Of a DNA stretch of 64,000 nt, positions 17,198 to 26,338 are shown in pieces. Source of the stretch: Croceibacter atlanticus HTCC2559 (lineage in GTDB: Bacteria; Bacteroidota; Bacteroidia; Flavobacteriales; Flavobacteriaceae); assembly GCF_000196315.1 (NCBI RefSeq), contig NC_014230.1, positions 2,004,001-2,068,000 of the forward strand, read 5' to 3'. The position numbers were made by a program, and so were the translations under genes. Numbering within the stretch: position 1 is the first letter of the stretch; each line of letters starts with the position of its first letter. The notes under the pieces were generated by a model. The model was not told the origin of the DNA, made no database searches, and was given only the letters and a program-made list of their open reading frames with translations.

Positions 17198-18481
17198 ATG
17201 AAAATAACCGCTAACGACCCAAAACGACAAACGTGGTTGCCGGTTCCCGATAAATCTGATTTTCCAATTCAAAATATTCCATTTGGTGTATTCCTTACAC
17301 GTGACGATGTCATTACTATTGGAACACGAATTGGAGATACCGCTATAGATCTTGGAGCATTGCACCAATTAGGATACTTTGAGGGTATTCCTTTAACAGA
17401 TGATATTTTTTTACAGGATACGCTAAACGACTTTATTTCCGATGGAAAGAAAACTTGGCGTTTAGTAAGAAATAGAATCGCAGAGCTTTTTGATGTTAAA
17501 GATAAATCTTTACAAAATCACGATGAGCATAAAGAACGTGTTCTCTTTGCAATGGATGAAATAGAAATGCAATTGCCAGTACAAGTTGGTGATTATACAG
17601 ATTTTTATTCCTCTATTGAACATGCTACCAATGTAGGTACAATGTTTAGAGATCCAGATAATGCGTTATTACCAAATTGGTTGCACATACCAGTTGGATA
17701 TCACGGTCGTAGTTCTTCTATAATACCAAGTGGTATTCCAGTACATAGACCATTAGGTCAAAAATTACCAAAAGGTGCAGATAACCCTAAATTAGGACCA
17801 TCTCGTTTAGTCGATTTTGAGCTTGAGATGGCTTTTATAACAACAGATGCTAATCATTTAGGAGAACCAATTCCTATAGATGAAGCTGAAGACTATATTT
17901 TTGGACTAGTATTATTTAATGACTGGAGTGCTAGAGATATTCAAAAATGGGAATATGTGCCATTAGGACCTTTCTTAGCAAAAAGTTTTGCCTCATCAAT
18001 ATCACCTTGGATTGTTACTCTGGACGCTTTGGAACCTTTTAGGACAGACAGCCCAAAACCTTTAAAGAAACAGTTGGAATACCTTCAATACAAAGGGAAA
18101 AAGAGCTTTGATATTAAACTTCAAGTTGCAATACAACCAGAAGATAAAGTAGAAACTGTTGTTGCTAATACAAACTTTAAATACATGTATTGGAATATGA
18201 GCCAGCAGCTAGCACACCATACTATTAATGGTTGTCCTGTAAATTCTGGAGATATGATGGGTAGTGGTACTATATCTGGTCCAACACCAGATTCTTACGG
18301 ATCTATGTTAGAGTTATCTTGGAGAGGAGAGAAGCCAGTGAAATTAAAAGAAGGTGGTGATCGTAAATTTATAGAAGATAATGATACGGTAATTATTAGA
18401 GGTTACTGTGAGAATAAAGACATAAGGTTAGGTTTTGGTGAAGTTTCCACAAAATTATTGCCTGTTTTTAAAAAACAATAA
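17198..18481 (+). CDS. fahA: Fumarylacetoacetase
   Basis: A 427-residue metal-dependent hydrolase that splits fumarylacetoacetate to fumarate and acetoacetate, the last step of tyrosine and phenylalanine breakdown. Diagnostic segments are DYTDFYSSIEHATNVG near the start of the catalytic domain, IPVGYHGRSSS, and the metal-binding FELEMAF. The N-terminal SH3-like domain typical of the family (about residues 1-120) is present. It is transcribed alone with its own terminator; the other homogentisate-pathway genes are not in this window. Confidence 0.95.
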   Translation: MKITANDPKRQTWLPVPDKSDFPIQNIPFGVFLTRDDVITIGTRIGDTAIDLGALHQLGYFEGIPLTDDIFLQDTLNDFISDGKKTWRLVRNRIAELFDVKDKSLQNHDEHKERVLFAMDEIEMQLPVQVGDYTDFYSSIEHATNVGTMFRDPDNALLPNWLHIPVGYHGRSSSIIPSGIPVHRPLGQKLPKGADNPKLGPSRLVDFELEMAFITTDANHLGEPIPIDEAEDYIFGLVLFNDWSARDIQKWEYVPLGPFLAKSFASSISPWIVTLDALEPFRTDSPKPLKKQLEYLQYKGKKSFDIKLQVAIQPEDKVETVVANTNFKYMYWNMSQQLAHHTINGCPVNSGDMMGSGTISGPTPDSYGSMLELSWRGEKPVKLKEGGDRKFIEDNDTVIIRGYCENKDIRLGFGEVSTKLLPVFKKQ

Positions 18482-18504
18482 AAGCTTAAGTTTTTTATTT
18501 TAAT

Positions 18505-18545
18505 AACAAAAACACCTACAGTTAACGCTGTAGGTGTTTTTTGTT
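18505..18545 (+). terminator. Hairpin terminator of fahA
   Basis: AACAAAAACACCTACAG pairs almost completely with CTGTAGGTGTTTTTTGTT around a 6-base loop. Confidence 0.82.
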
Positions 18546-18639
18546 AAATTCATTTGTAGGAATAAACTTTAACAAGATATTATTAATAGGTATAATGTTA
18601 ATTGTATAAATTTATTTAACAAATTTTAAATTTCCTCTT

Positions 18640-21600
18640 ATGAAAAAAATTACTTATTGGCTTTTTTTGTTAATATTTACAATTTCCTTAACATCTTTGG
18701 AAGCGCAAGAAAAGCGACAAACAACAACACAAGAACAAGAAATTGAAGCAAAACTTCAAACCCTATTTGGTTTGGAAAAAGAAGTTTTTGAAAGGCGTGT
18801 AAATATCTCTGCACAGCAACAAGCGCCTAAAGCTCTTAAGATGTCTAGTAATTCTTTACAGAGATCTACAGAAATTCAATCCTCACACGTACAATCTGGT
18901 TTTAACCTTCAAGGCGATTTAAGCTGTAGCCAAGAGCAGGTAAGTAATAATTTTGAAAATGGATTATTTATTGAAGCTGGCGGTCAAAAAGTTGCAGATG
19001 ATTTTTTTGTTTCAATAAATACAGACACGTTTGATGTTAACCAAATTAGTGCTAACATACTAACACAAGGTGGTTTAGAAAGTGTTAATATTACATTTTA
19101 TGAAGATGATGCTGGTTTGCCTGGTACACAAATAGGTGCTTCAATAATTAGTTTAGTCCCAACATCTCAAGATGTTATAGGGACAGCTTTTGGATTTGAT
19201 GTACACGATGTAGTTTTAGATTTACCAAGCACAATTTCTTTTGCAGGCACAGGTACAGAAGCTGTAAGATATTGGGTTCAATTAGAAGGAAACCCAAATA
19301 CTGCAGGAACAAGTGTTGGTATAGAGTCAACTTCTGTAGGTGTAATAGGAGAGTTATCTGTATTTGATAATGATGGAAATGCAACTAATGAATGGCTTTT
19401 AAATGATGGCGGCTTAGATAGTGTAATTACTATAAGCGGTAATTGTATACAAGTTTCAGGCTGTTTAGCACCTGAAAACTTTGTAGTAAGCCCAACTGGA
19501 GAAAATGCAGATTTTACTTGGGATAATGTTCCAGGTGCTGTTGATGGTTATACACTATCAGTTTTTGAAGCTGGCGCAGATCCTACTACTGCAACTGCTG
19601 TGTTTAGCGCTAATTATGGTGCGGGAACAACTATGGCAACAGCTACAGGCTTATTTACAACTACACCTTACGATGCGTATATAAATTCAGATTGTGGTGG
19701 TACAATTTCTGCTCAAAACACATTAAGTTTTTCAACTACTATTGAAGATCCTGTTTGTGGTAACAGTTATTTAGATTCAGGAGGAAGAGATAACAATTAT
19801 CAGGACAGTGAGTTAATTACAACTACAATTTTTCCTGAAAATGATGGAGATGTTGTAACCTTAACTTTTACGTTTGTTGATATTGAAGTAAATACTACAG
19901 GCGCAGGAACTCAAGATGGTTGTTGGGATTTCCTAACCATTTATAATGGACCAGATACGTCGTCTCCTGTATTAGCACAAACTCTTTGTGGTGAGGCTAG
20001 TGGTTCTGGAGCAACACCATCTGTTGATACAAGTAATCTTGAAATAGGTGATTCATTCACATCAACAGATATGTCTGGAGCATTAACAATTGTATTTACA
20101 TCTGATGAAGTCTTTAACTTTGGTGGATTTGAAGCCGTTATCTCTTGCGATGTGCCTCCTGTTTGTATGGCACCAGATTTAGTACTTGATAATGTTACTA
20201 CAGACACTGCAGAATTTAGTTGGAGTGAAGTTGCAAATGCTAATAATGGGTATATCTTCTCTGTATTTAGCGAAGGAGCAGACCCTACAACAGCAACTCC
20301 TGTTTATACAGAAAATATACCTGCAGGAACGCTTACAGCTACAGCAACAGGTTTATCAGATACTACTATATATGACGCATACATCACTGCAGATTGTGAT
20401 GCCGACGGTTTGTCTGCATCAGACTCGGTGACATTTGAAACCAATTTTCCAGATCCTGCTTGTGGTGGCAAATTTTATGATACTGGAGGACCAAATGGTG
20501 ACTTTGAAAATAACGAAGACTACACAACTATAATTGCTCCAGATGATGCAGGAGATGTAGTTACTGCCACATTTACCTTTGTAAACAATACAGAATTTGA
20601 TGTACTTACTGTAGATACTGGTGATGGTAGTGGCCCTCAAGTAGTACCAGAAATACCTATGGGAGGCACTCCAATCTCATATACTTCATTTGCTTCAGAT
20701 GGTAGCTTAACATTTCAATTTACATCTTCAGGTGTAGTTGAAAATGCAGGTTGGGAAGCAGATATCACTTGTGATTTACCAGCGGCTTGTTTACAACCAC
20801 TTAATTTTGATGTTTCAGCAATTACAGATACATCAGCTACATTTACTTGGGATGAAGAAACTAATGCAACAAATGGATATGTTTTAGAAGTTTATAGTTT
20901 TGGTGATAGTCCAGGATCTGGAACGCCTGTTTATACAGAAACTGTTGCATCTGGAACTTTAACAGCAACAGCAACAGGGTTAGACACTAACTCAATGTTT
21001 ACTGCTTATATTTATTCAGATTGTGATACAGATGGTATATCAGAAACTACAGACATAGAGTTTGAAACCTTAATAACGCCACCAGCTTGTGATGGCACTT
21101 TTAGCGATAGTGGTGGAGTAGATGGTAATTATTCTTCTAGTGAGGTTACTACAACTACAATTACACCAGACAACGCTGGAGATGCTGTTACTATTACGTT
21201 TACTTACGTAGATATTGAAACAGCTACAGCTGCAGGAAGTCAAGATGGTTGTTGGGATTTTATGACCATTTATAATGGTCCAGATACCACATTCCCAGTT
21301 TTAGCACAAACACTTTGTGGTGAAGAGAGTGGAGATGGTGGTGCACCTTCTGTAGATACAAGTTTACTATCTGTTGGAGATGCATTTACATCAACAGATC
21401 CTTCAGGTGCATTAACTATTGTTTTTACTTCAGATAGTTCAGTTGAAGAGACAGGTTGGTTAGCAGACGTAACTTGTGCTACATTATCTGTGGATGAGTT
21501 TAGTGCAACTAACTTTACATATTATCCAAATCCTAGCACTGGACATTTAACTATTAATTCTAAAGAAACTATTGATTCTGTTGAAGTAATTAATCTATTA

Positions 21601-21735
21601 GGACAGCAATTAATTAAACAGAAGCCTAATAGCCAAGATTATACTTTAGACTTAACTACGTTAAGTGCTGGGCAGTATTTCTTAAGAGCACAAATAGATG
21701 GTAAAACTGTGGTAAAATCTATTTTAAAAGAATAA
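18640..21735 (+). CDS. Large T9SS-secreted CUB/fibronectin-III mosaic protein
   Basis: A 1031-residue surface or secreted protein with a signal peptide ending LEA-Q. After a unique N-terminal beta domain (about 90-272) come three repeats of a fibronectin-III-like module plus a CUB-like module: FN3 at about 274-369, 506-604 and 715-812; CUB at about 372-503, 605-712 and 815-947. CUB1 and CUB3 share GCWDFxTIYNGPDT; CUB2 lacks that core. The tail from about 950, with YYPNPSTG, is a type A T9SS sorting domain. The N-terminus after the signal is Gln/Glu-rich. No enzyme domain is visible; adhesion or glycan binding is the likely role. Confidence 0.82.
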   Translation: MKKITYWLFLLIFTISLTSLEAQEKRQTTTQEQEIEAKLQTLFGLEKEVFERRVNISAQQQAPKALKMSSNSLQRSTEIQSSHVQSGFNLQGDLSCSQEQVSNNFENGLFIEAGGQKVADDFFVSINTDTFDVNQISANILTQGGLESVNITFYEDDAGLPGTQIGASIISLVPTSQDVIGTAFGFDVHDVVLDLPSTISFAGTGTEAVRYWVQLEGNPNTAGTSVGIESTSVGVIGELSVFDNDGNATNEWLLNDGGLDSVITISGNCIQVSGCLAPENFVVSPTGENADFTWDNVPGAVDGYTLSVFEAGADPTTATAVFSANYGAGTTMATATGLFTTTPYDAYINSDCGGTISAQNTLSFSTTIEDPVCGNSYLDSGGRDNNYQDSELITTTIFPENDGDVVTLTFTFVDIEVNTTGAGTQDGCWDFLTIYNGPDTSSPVLAQTLCGEASGSGATPSVDTSNLEIGDSFTSTDMSGALTIVFTSDEVFNFGGFEAVISCDVPPVCMAPDLVLDNVTTDTAEFSWSEVANANNGYIFSVFSEGADPTTATPVYTENIPAGTLTATATGLSDTTIYDAYITADCDADGLSASDSVTFETNFPDPACGGKFYDTGGPNGDFENNEDYTTIIAPDDAGDVVTATFTFVNNTEFDVLTVDTGDGSGPQVVPEIPMGGTPISYTSFASDGSLTFQFTSSGVVENAGWEADITCDLPAACLQPLNFDVSAITDTSATFTWDEETNATNGYVLEVYSFGDSPGSGTPVYTETVASGTLTATATGLDTNSMFTAYIYSDCDTDGISETTDIEFETLITPPACDGTFSDSGGVDGNYSSSEVTTTTITPDNAGDAVTITFTYVDIETATAAGSQDGCWDFMTIYNGPDTTFPVLAQTLCGEESGDGGAPSVDTSLLSVGDAFTSTDPSGALTIVFTSDSSVEETGWLADVTCATLSVDEFSATNFTYYPNPSTGHLTINSKETIDSVEVINLLGQQLIKQKPNSQDYTLDLTTLSAGQYFLRAQIDGKTVVKSILKE
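19741..21480 (+). repeat. Diverged intragenic repeats encoding FN3-CUB units
   Basis: The DNA of the first CUB-like module (about 19753-20145) and the third (about 21085-21475) is visibly similar, for instance both contain CAAGATGGTTGTTGGGATTT (19911-19930, 21241-21260), with roughly three-quarters identity by eye over the core. The middle unit is more diverged and shorter. Confidence 0.7.
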
Positions 21736-21757
21736 GTTTTAAATTCAACTAATATGT

Positions 21758-21788
21758 AAAACGCTGGTAATTAAATTACCAGCGTTTT
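21758..21788. terminator. Bidirectional hairpin terminator
   Basis: AAAACGCTGGTAATT pairs perfectly with AATTACCAGCGTTTT around a single base. It lies between the convergent CUB/FN3 gene and uvrA and can serve both. Confidence 0.85.
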
Positions 21789-21812
21789 TTTATTATACAT
21801 TAGAATGTAAAT

Positions 21813-24596
21813 TTAAACCTTGTCTTTTAGGTATTTAGCGGTGTAACTTTTTTTATTCTTCACAACTTCTTCTGGAGTGCCATATGCTAATAATTGACCA
21901 CCAGTTTCACCACCTTCCAAGCCAAGATCTATGATGTAATCTGCACATTTTACAAGGTCCATATTATGCTCTATAACTATTACAGAATGTCCTTTTTCAA
22001 TAAGTGCATTAAACGATTTTAAAAGCTTATTAATATCGTGAAAATGTAATCCAGTTGTAGGCTCGTCAAAAATAAATAATACCTTGTCTTTTGATGTGCT
22101 TTTAACTAAGAAAGAAGCAAGCTTAATACGTTGAGCCTCGCCACCAGAAAGTGTAGAAGAGCTTTGGCCTAATTGTACATAACCAAGACCAACATCTTGT
22201 AAGGGTTTTAGTTTTCGAGTAACTTTAAGTTCTGCTTGCTCATCAAAAAATGAAATGGCATCATCTATCGTCATAGTTAAGATATCATGTATAGATTTAT
22301 CACCATATTTAACTTCTAACACTTCTTTTTTGAAACGCTTTCCTTGGCAAGTTTCACACTGTAAGTGAACATCTGCCATAAATTGCATCTCTATAGTAAC
22401 TTCACCTTCGCCTTTACAAGTTTCGCATCTGCCACCATCAACATTAAAGCTAAAGTGCTTTGCTTGGTAATTTCTTATTTTAGATAATTTCTGAGAAGCA
22501 AATAAACTTCGTATATCATCATAGGCTTTTATATACGTTACTGGATTACTTCTAGAAGAGCGACCTATAGGGTTTTGATCTACAAACTCGATAGCTTTTA
22601 CATTTCCAAATTTACCTTTAAGTTCAGAAAATTGTCCAGCCTTTTCACCATAACCGCCAACTTCTTTTAACATTGCTGGATACAGTAATTTTTTAATCAA
22701 AGTACTTTTTCCACTACCTGAAACTCCAGTAATAGCAGTAAACACACCTAAAGGAAACGTAACATCAATATTTTTTAAATTATTTTCTCTAGCACCAACT
22801 ATTGTAGCTTCATACTTCCAACTTCTTCTTTTGTCGGGTAAGGGAATTTCCTTAGTGCCATTTAAATAATCTGCGGTTAAAGAGTTGGATTTTAAAATAT
22901 CGTTATAGGTTCCGGTAGCGACTACGTGACCACCATGTGTTCCTGCTTCTGGACCAATATCTATAATTTCGTCTGCAGCTTTCATGATATCTTCGTCATG
23001 CTCTACTACAATCACGGTATTACCTAAGTCTCTTAAATCTTTTAAAACACCAATAAGACGCTCTGTGTCTTTAGGATGTAAACCAATGGACGGTTCATCT
23101 AAAATATACATAGATCCTACTAAACTACTACCTAAAGATGTTGCGAGGTTAATACGTTGGGATTCTCCACCAGAAAGTGTGTTACTTTTTCTATTTAGTG
23201 TTAAATAATCTAAACCAACATTAGATAAGAACTCCAACCTGCTCGTAATTTCTTTTAAAAGCCGCTTTGCTATAACTACATCATATTCATTTAAAGTTAG
23301 AGATGTAAAGAAATCTCTTACATTATTTAGAGGAAGCTCAACCAAATCTGTAATAGTTGCATTGCCAACCTTAACGTAATTGGCTTCGGGTCTAAGTCTT
23401 TTTCCTTTACATACAGTACATCTAGTTTTACCTCTATACCTAGATAGCATTACTCTGTTTTGAATTTTATAGGCTTTAGATTCTAGCTCAGCAAAAAAGT
23501 CATTTAAGCCAGTAAAGTATTTGTTGCCTGTCCACACTAAGTCTTTATGCTCTTGAGATAACTCAAAATAAGGTTTGTGAATAGGAAAGTCGAATTTATG
23601 TGAGTTGTTAACTAATTGATCTCTATACCAACTCATGCTTTCACCACGCCAAGGAAATATAGCATTCTCATAAATTGATAGTCCTGTGTTAGGAATTACC
23701 AAATCTTCATCTATACCAATTACATCTCCGTAACCTTCACATTTAGGGCACGCACCATAGGGATTATTAAAACTAAAAAGATGCGGATTTGGCTCTAAAA
23801 ATGAAATGCCGTCCAACTCAAATTTATTACTAAAATGATAACGTTTATTAGTATCTAGTTCTTCAATAAAAAGCTCGCCTTTACCTTCATAAAAAGAAGT
23901 TTGTATGGAGTCTGCCAGTCTATTAAGATAATCTTCGTCATTTTTTGTGATAATTCTATCAACCACTAAAAACAAATCTTTAGGTTTTTTTGGAAGATTG
24001 GCTTCATCTATTCGTTGTACATCACCATCTACCAAAATTCTGCTGTACCCTTGTTGTAATAATACGTTTAGTTTTTCTTCTAGGGTTCTTCCTTTTTCAA
24101 TTAAAAAAGGAGATAATAGTAGGAGTTTTGTACGTTCCTCATAGTTGGAGATATGCTTTACAACATCTGCTACTGTATCTTTTTTTACTTCTTGACCAGA
24201 TTTAGGGGAATATGTTCGTCCTATTCGAGCAAATAAAAGTTTTAAATAATCATATACCTCCGTCGATGTGCCTACAGTACTTCTAGGATTTGTACTATTA
24301 ACCTTTTGTTCAATAGCAATTGCTGGAGCTATTCCTTTAATACTTTCTACTTTAGGCTTGTCTAATCTGCCAAGAAACTGCCTAGCATAGGAGGAAAGAC
24401 TTTCTACATAACGGCGTTGGCCTTCTGCATACAACGTGTCAAAAGCCAAGCTAGATTTTCCAGAACCAGAAAGTCCTGTGATGACCACCAATTTATTTCT
24501 TGGTATGACAACATTTATATTTTTTAAATTATGAAGACTTGCGCCTTTTATGATGATGTTTTTCTTAGGATTAACATCTATATCTTGGACTTTCAT
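21813..24596 (-). CDS. uvrA: Excinuclease ABC subunit A (UvrA)
   Basis: A 927-residue DNA-damage recognition ATPase of nucleotide excision repair; it loads UvrB at lesions. It has two ABC ATPase halves: Walker A GLSGSGKS at 41-48 and GVSGSGKST near 640, with ABC signatures LSGGESQRI and LSGGEAQRI. Zinc-binding CxxC pairs ([22 protein letters not shown] with CETCQGKRF) and the full-length insertion after the first Walker A, which holds the UvrB-binding part, are present, so it is canonical UvrA, not the short UvrA2. It starts with ATG and is divergent from the ECF sigma gene. Confidence 0.96.
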   Translation of the reverse strand: MKVQDIDVNPKKNIIIKGASLHNLKNINVVIPRNKLVVITGLSGSGKSSLAFDTLYAEGQRRYVESLSSYARQFLGRLDKPKVESIKGIAPAIAIEQKVNSTNPRSTVGTSTEVYDYLKLLFARIGRTYSPKSGQEVKKDTVADVVKHISNYEERTKLLLLSPFLIEKGRTLEEKLNVLLQQGYSRILVDGDVQRIDEANLPKKPKDLFLVVDRIITKNDEDYLNRLADSIQTSFYEGKGELFIEELDTNKRYHFSNKFELDGISFLEPNPHLFSFNNPYGACPKCEGYGDVIGIDEDLVIPNTGLSIYENAIFPWRGESMSWYRDQLVNNSHKFDFPIHKPYFELSQEHKDLVWTGNKYFTGLNDFFAELESKAYKIQNRVMLSRYRGKTRCTVCKGKRLRPEANYVKVGNATITDLVELPLNNVRDFFTSLTLNEYDVVIAKRLLKEITSRLEFLSNVGLDYLTLNRKSNTLSGGESQRINLATSLGSSLVGSMYILDEPSIGLHPKDTERLIGVLKDLRDLGNTVIVVEHDEDIMKAADEIIDIGPEAGTHGGHVVATGTYNDILKSNSLTADYLNGTKEIPLPDKRRSWKYEATIVGARENNLKNIDVTFPLGVFTAITGVSGSGKSTLIKKLLYPAMLKEVGGYGEKAGQFSELKGKFGNVKAIEFVDQNPIGRSSRSNPVTYIKAYDDIRSLFASQKLSKIRNYQAKHFSFNVDGGRCETCKGEGEVTIEMQFMADVHLQCETCQGKRFKKEVLEVKYGDKSIHDILTMTIDDAISFFDEQAELKVTRKLKPLQDVGLGYVQLGQSSSTLSGGEAQRIKLASFLVKSTSKDKVLFIFDEPTTGLHFHDINKLLKSFNALIEKGHSVIVIEHNMDLVKCADYIIDLGLEGGETGGQLLAYGTPEEVVKNKKSYTAKYLKDKV

Positions 24597-24618
24597 ATGT
24601 AGTAAACTGCAATTTTTG

Positions 24619-24626
24619 CAAAGATA
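24619..24626 (-). promoter_or_regulatory. Candidate -7 element (TATCTTTG) for uvrA
   Basis: Exact TAnnTTTG on the minus strand, 22 bases before the uvrA ATG. Confidence 0.5.
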
Positions 24627-24692
24627 AGCAAAGCATTTTTGCTTTAATCCTGAGGTTTTAAAACATTAAATGTTAAAGTTTTAAGTTTAATT

Positions 24693-24724
24693 TTGCATAA
24701 TTGATTTGAATGTTGTTATATTTA
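24693..24724 (+). promoter_or_regulatory. Candidate ECF-sigma gene promoter: TTG-N21-TATATTTA
   Basis: A TTG at 24693-24695 and TATATTTA at 24717-24724 (one mismatch to TAnnTTTG) with 21 bases between them. The start codon is about 96 bases downstream, so this gene has one of the longer leaders in the window. Confidence 0.4.
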
Positions 24725-24820
24725 CGCCCAACGTATCACACTAAATCATATTGCCTATAGCATACAGTTACTTTAAAAAATTTATGATCGCTTCTCTCGA
24801 GGCACCTAAAAGTAACATGT

Positions 24821-25408
24821 ATGATGCAATATTCAACTTCAGATGCAGCTCTTGTCCGTAAATATATGGATGGTGACGAAACAGCACTAAGCACTCTAAT
24901 AAATAGACACCAACAAAAACTTTATAGTTTTATTTATTCTAAGGTTTTTGACCGTACCATAACAGAAGATGTTTTTCAAGACACTTTTATTAAGGTTATA
25001 AGAACTCTTAAGCGAGGAAAATATAATGAGGAAGGTAAGTTTTTACCTTGGGTTATGCGTATTTCTCATAATCTTGTTATAGACCACTTTAGAAAAAACA
25101 GTCGCATGCCTAAGTTTGAAGGTAAAGGTGACTTTAGCATTTTTGATGTTTTAAAAGAAGATACATTAAATGCTGAAAAGATGCTCATTAAAGAGCAAAT
25201 AGAAAGCGATGTACGCGAATTAATACATGAATTGCCAGAAGATCAAAAAGAAGTTTTAATAATGCGTATTTATAAAGACATGAGCTTTAAAGATATTGCA
25301 GAACAGACAGATGTGAGTATTAATACTGCTTTAGGGCGTATGAGATATGCATTAATTAATTTGAGAAAAGTTATAGAGGAGCATAATATTGTATTAACCA
25401 ATTACTAA
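24821..25408 (+). CDS. ECF-type RNA polymerase sigma factor
   Basis: A 195-residue sigma-70 family protein with region 2 at about 20-92 (DVFQDTFIKVIRTL; LPWVMRISHNLVIDHFR) and region 4 helix-turn-helix at about 135-185 (MSFKDIAEQTDVSINTALGRMRYAL). Its target promoters cannot be inferred. No FecR-type or zinc-finger anti-sigma gene follows; instead a 48-codon gene lies 58 bases downstream. The start may be either of two adjacent ATG codons (24821 or 24824). Confidence 0.9.
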   Translation: MMQYSTSDAALVRKYMDGDETALSTLINRHQQKLYSFIYSKVFDRTITEDVFQDTFIKVIRTLKRGKYNEEGKFLPWVMRISHNLVIDHFRKNSRMPKFEGKGDFSIFDVLKEDTLNAEKMLIKEQIESDVRELIHELPEDQKEVLIMRIYKDMSFKDIAEQTDVSINTALGRMRYALINLRKVIEEHNIVLTNY

Positions 25409-25466
25409 ATACAATATGTTTGAATTTTAGGCGTTTTTAGGAATAACTAACGCATAAATTTAAACC

Positions 25467-25613
25467 ATGCCAAAACTTTACTCAAATACATCTTCTGAAG
25501 AGGTTTCTCAATTAAAACCAAAAAAAGAAACAATTGCCTTTTTGTTGAATTATTCGAAGGCATTGCGAGTTATTGATTGTGACCCACTAAAGTTTGAGAC
25601 AATTTTAAACTAG
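25467..25613 (+). CDS. 48-residue protein linked to the ECF sigma gene
   Basis: A short ORF from ATG 25467 to TAG 25611-25613, encoding MPKLYSNTSSEEVSQLKPKK followed by ETIAFLLNYSKALRV and a C-terminus KFETILN. It is followed after 21 bases by a terminator, so it closes the sigma-factor transcript. The pattern of a helix ETIxFLLNYSKAL and a terminal FETILN recalls short conserved flavobacterial proteins I believe occur behind sigma genes, but no function is known to me. An anti-sigma or sigma-adaptor role is only a guess. Confidence 0.65.
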   Translation: MPKLYSNTSSEEVSQLKPKKETIAFLLNYSKALRVIDCDPLKFETILN

Positions 25614-25634
25614 TCTCATCTAGATTGTTCTAAC

Positions 25635-25661
25635 AAACCCATTACTTAGCCGAATGGGTTT
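25635..25661 (+). terminator. Hairpin terminator of the sigma-factor transcript
   Basis: AAACCCATT pairs with AATGGGTTT around a 9-base loop, then a run of T. It may also work for the convergent nth gene ending at 25672. Confidence 0.8.
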
Positions 25662-25671
25662 TTTTTATGTT

Positions 25672-26328
25672 CTATTTTTTCTTTTTGTAGTAATCTGCTA
25701 ATACAGTTTTTCTACCTATGGTTTTAGTAATAATGTCTTTGTCTAAGTCCCAACCTCTTGCTGGAGAATACTCTCTGCCGTACCAGATTATTTGTAAGTG
25801 AAGATCATTCCAAAGCTCTTTTGGGAATAATCGCTTTGCGTCTTTTTCGGTTTGCACCACATTTTTTCCATTGGTTAAATTCCAACGATACATTAACCTA
25901 TGAATATGAGTGTCTACTGGGAAAGCAGGAATGCCAAAAGCTTGGCTCATTACAACACTTGCTGTTTTATGCCCTACAGCTGGTAAGCTTTCTAAAGCTT
26001 CAAAATCTGCAGGAACTTTGCCATCATATTTATCTATTAAGATTTCACTCAAACCGTGTATACCTTTTGCTTTCATAGGAGAAAGACCTACAGGTTTAAT
26101 TATATCTCTAATTTCTTCAACAGATAATTTTACCATTTTATAAGGATTGTCTGCAACCTCAAATAAGAGTGGTGTAATTTTATTTACCCTAACATCTGTG
26201 CTCTGTGCAGACATAAGTACTGCTATTAATAACGTATAAGGATCTTTATGATCTAATGGTATAGGTATGGTTGGGTATAATTCCTGGAGTTTATCTATTA
26301 CAAATTGAACTTTTTCAGCTTTGGTCAT
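25672..26328 (-). CDS. nth: Endonuclease III-family DNA glycosylase lacking the Fe-S cluster cysteines
   Basis: A 218-residue base-excision repair enzyme that removes oxidised pyrimidines. The helix-hairpin-helix LPAVGHKTASVV carries catalytic K121, and the catalytic aspartate is D139 in PVDTHIHRL. The C-terminal region that normally holds C-x6-C-x2-C-x5-C for a 4Fe-4S cluster reads YGREYSPARGWDLDKDI and contains no cysteine; in fact the protein has no cysteine at all. The upstream DUF4350 gene ends 10 bases before it on the same strand, so it may ride on that operon. Confidence 0.9.
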   Translation of the reverse strand: MTKAEKVQFVIDKLQELYPTIPIPLDHKDPYTLLIAVLMSAQSTDVRVNKITPLLFEVADNPYKMVKLSVEEIRDIIKPVGLSPMKAKGIHGLSEILIDKYDGKVPADFEALESLPAVGHKTASVVMSQAFGIPAFPVDTHIHRLMYRWNLTNGKNVVQTEKDAKRLFPKELWNDLHLQIIWYGREYSPARGWDLDKDIITKTIGRKTVLADYYKKKK

Positions 26329-26338
26329 AATTGTAGGT

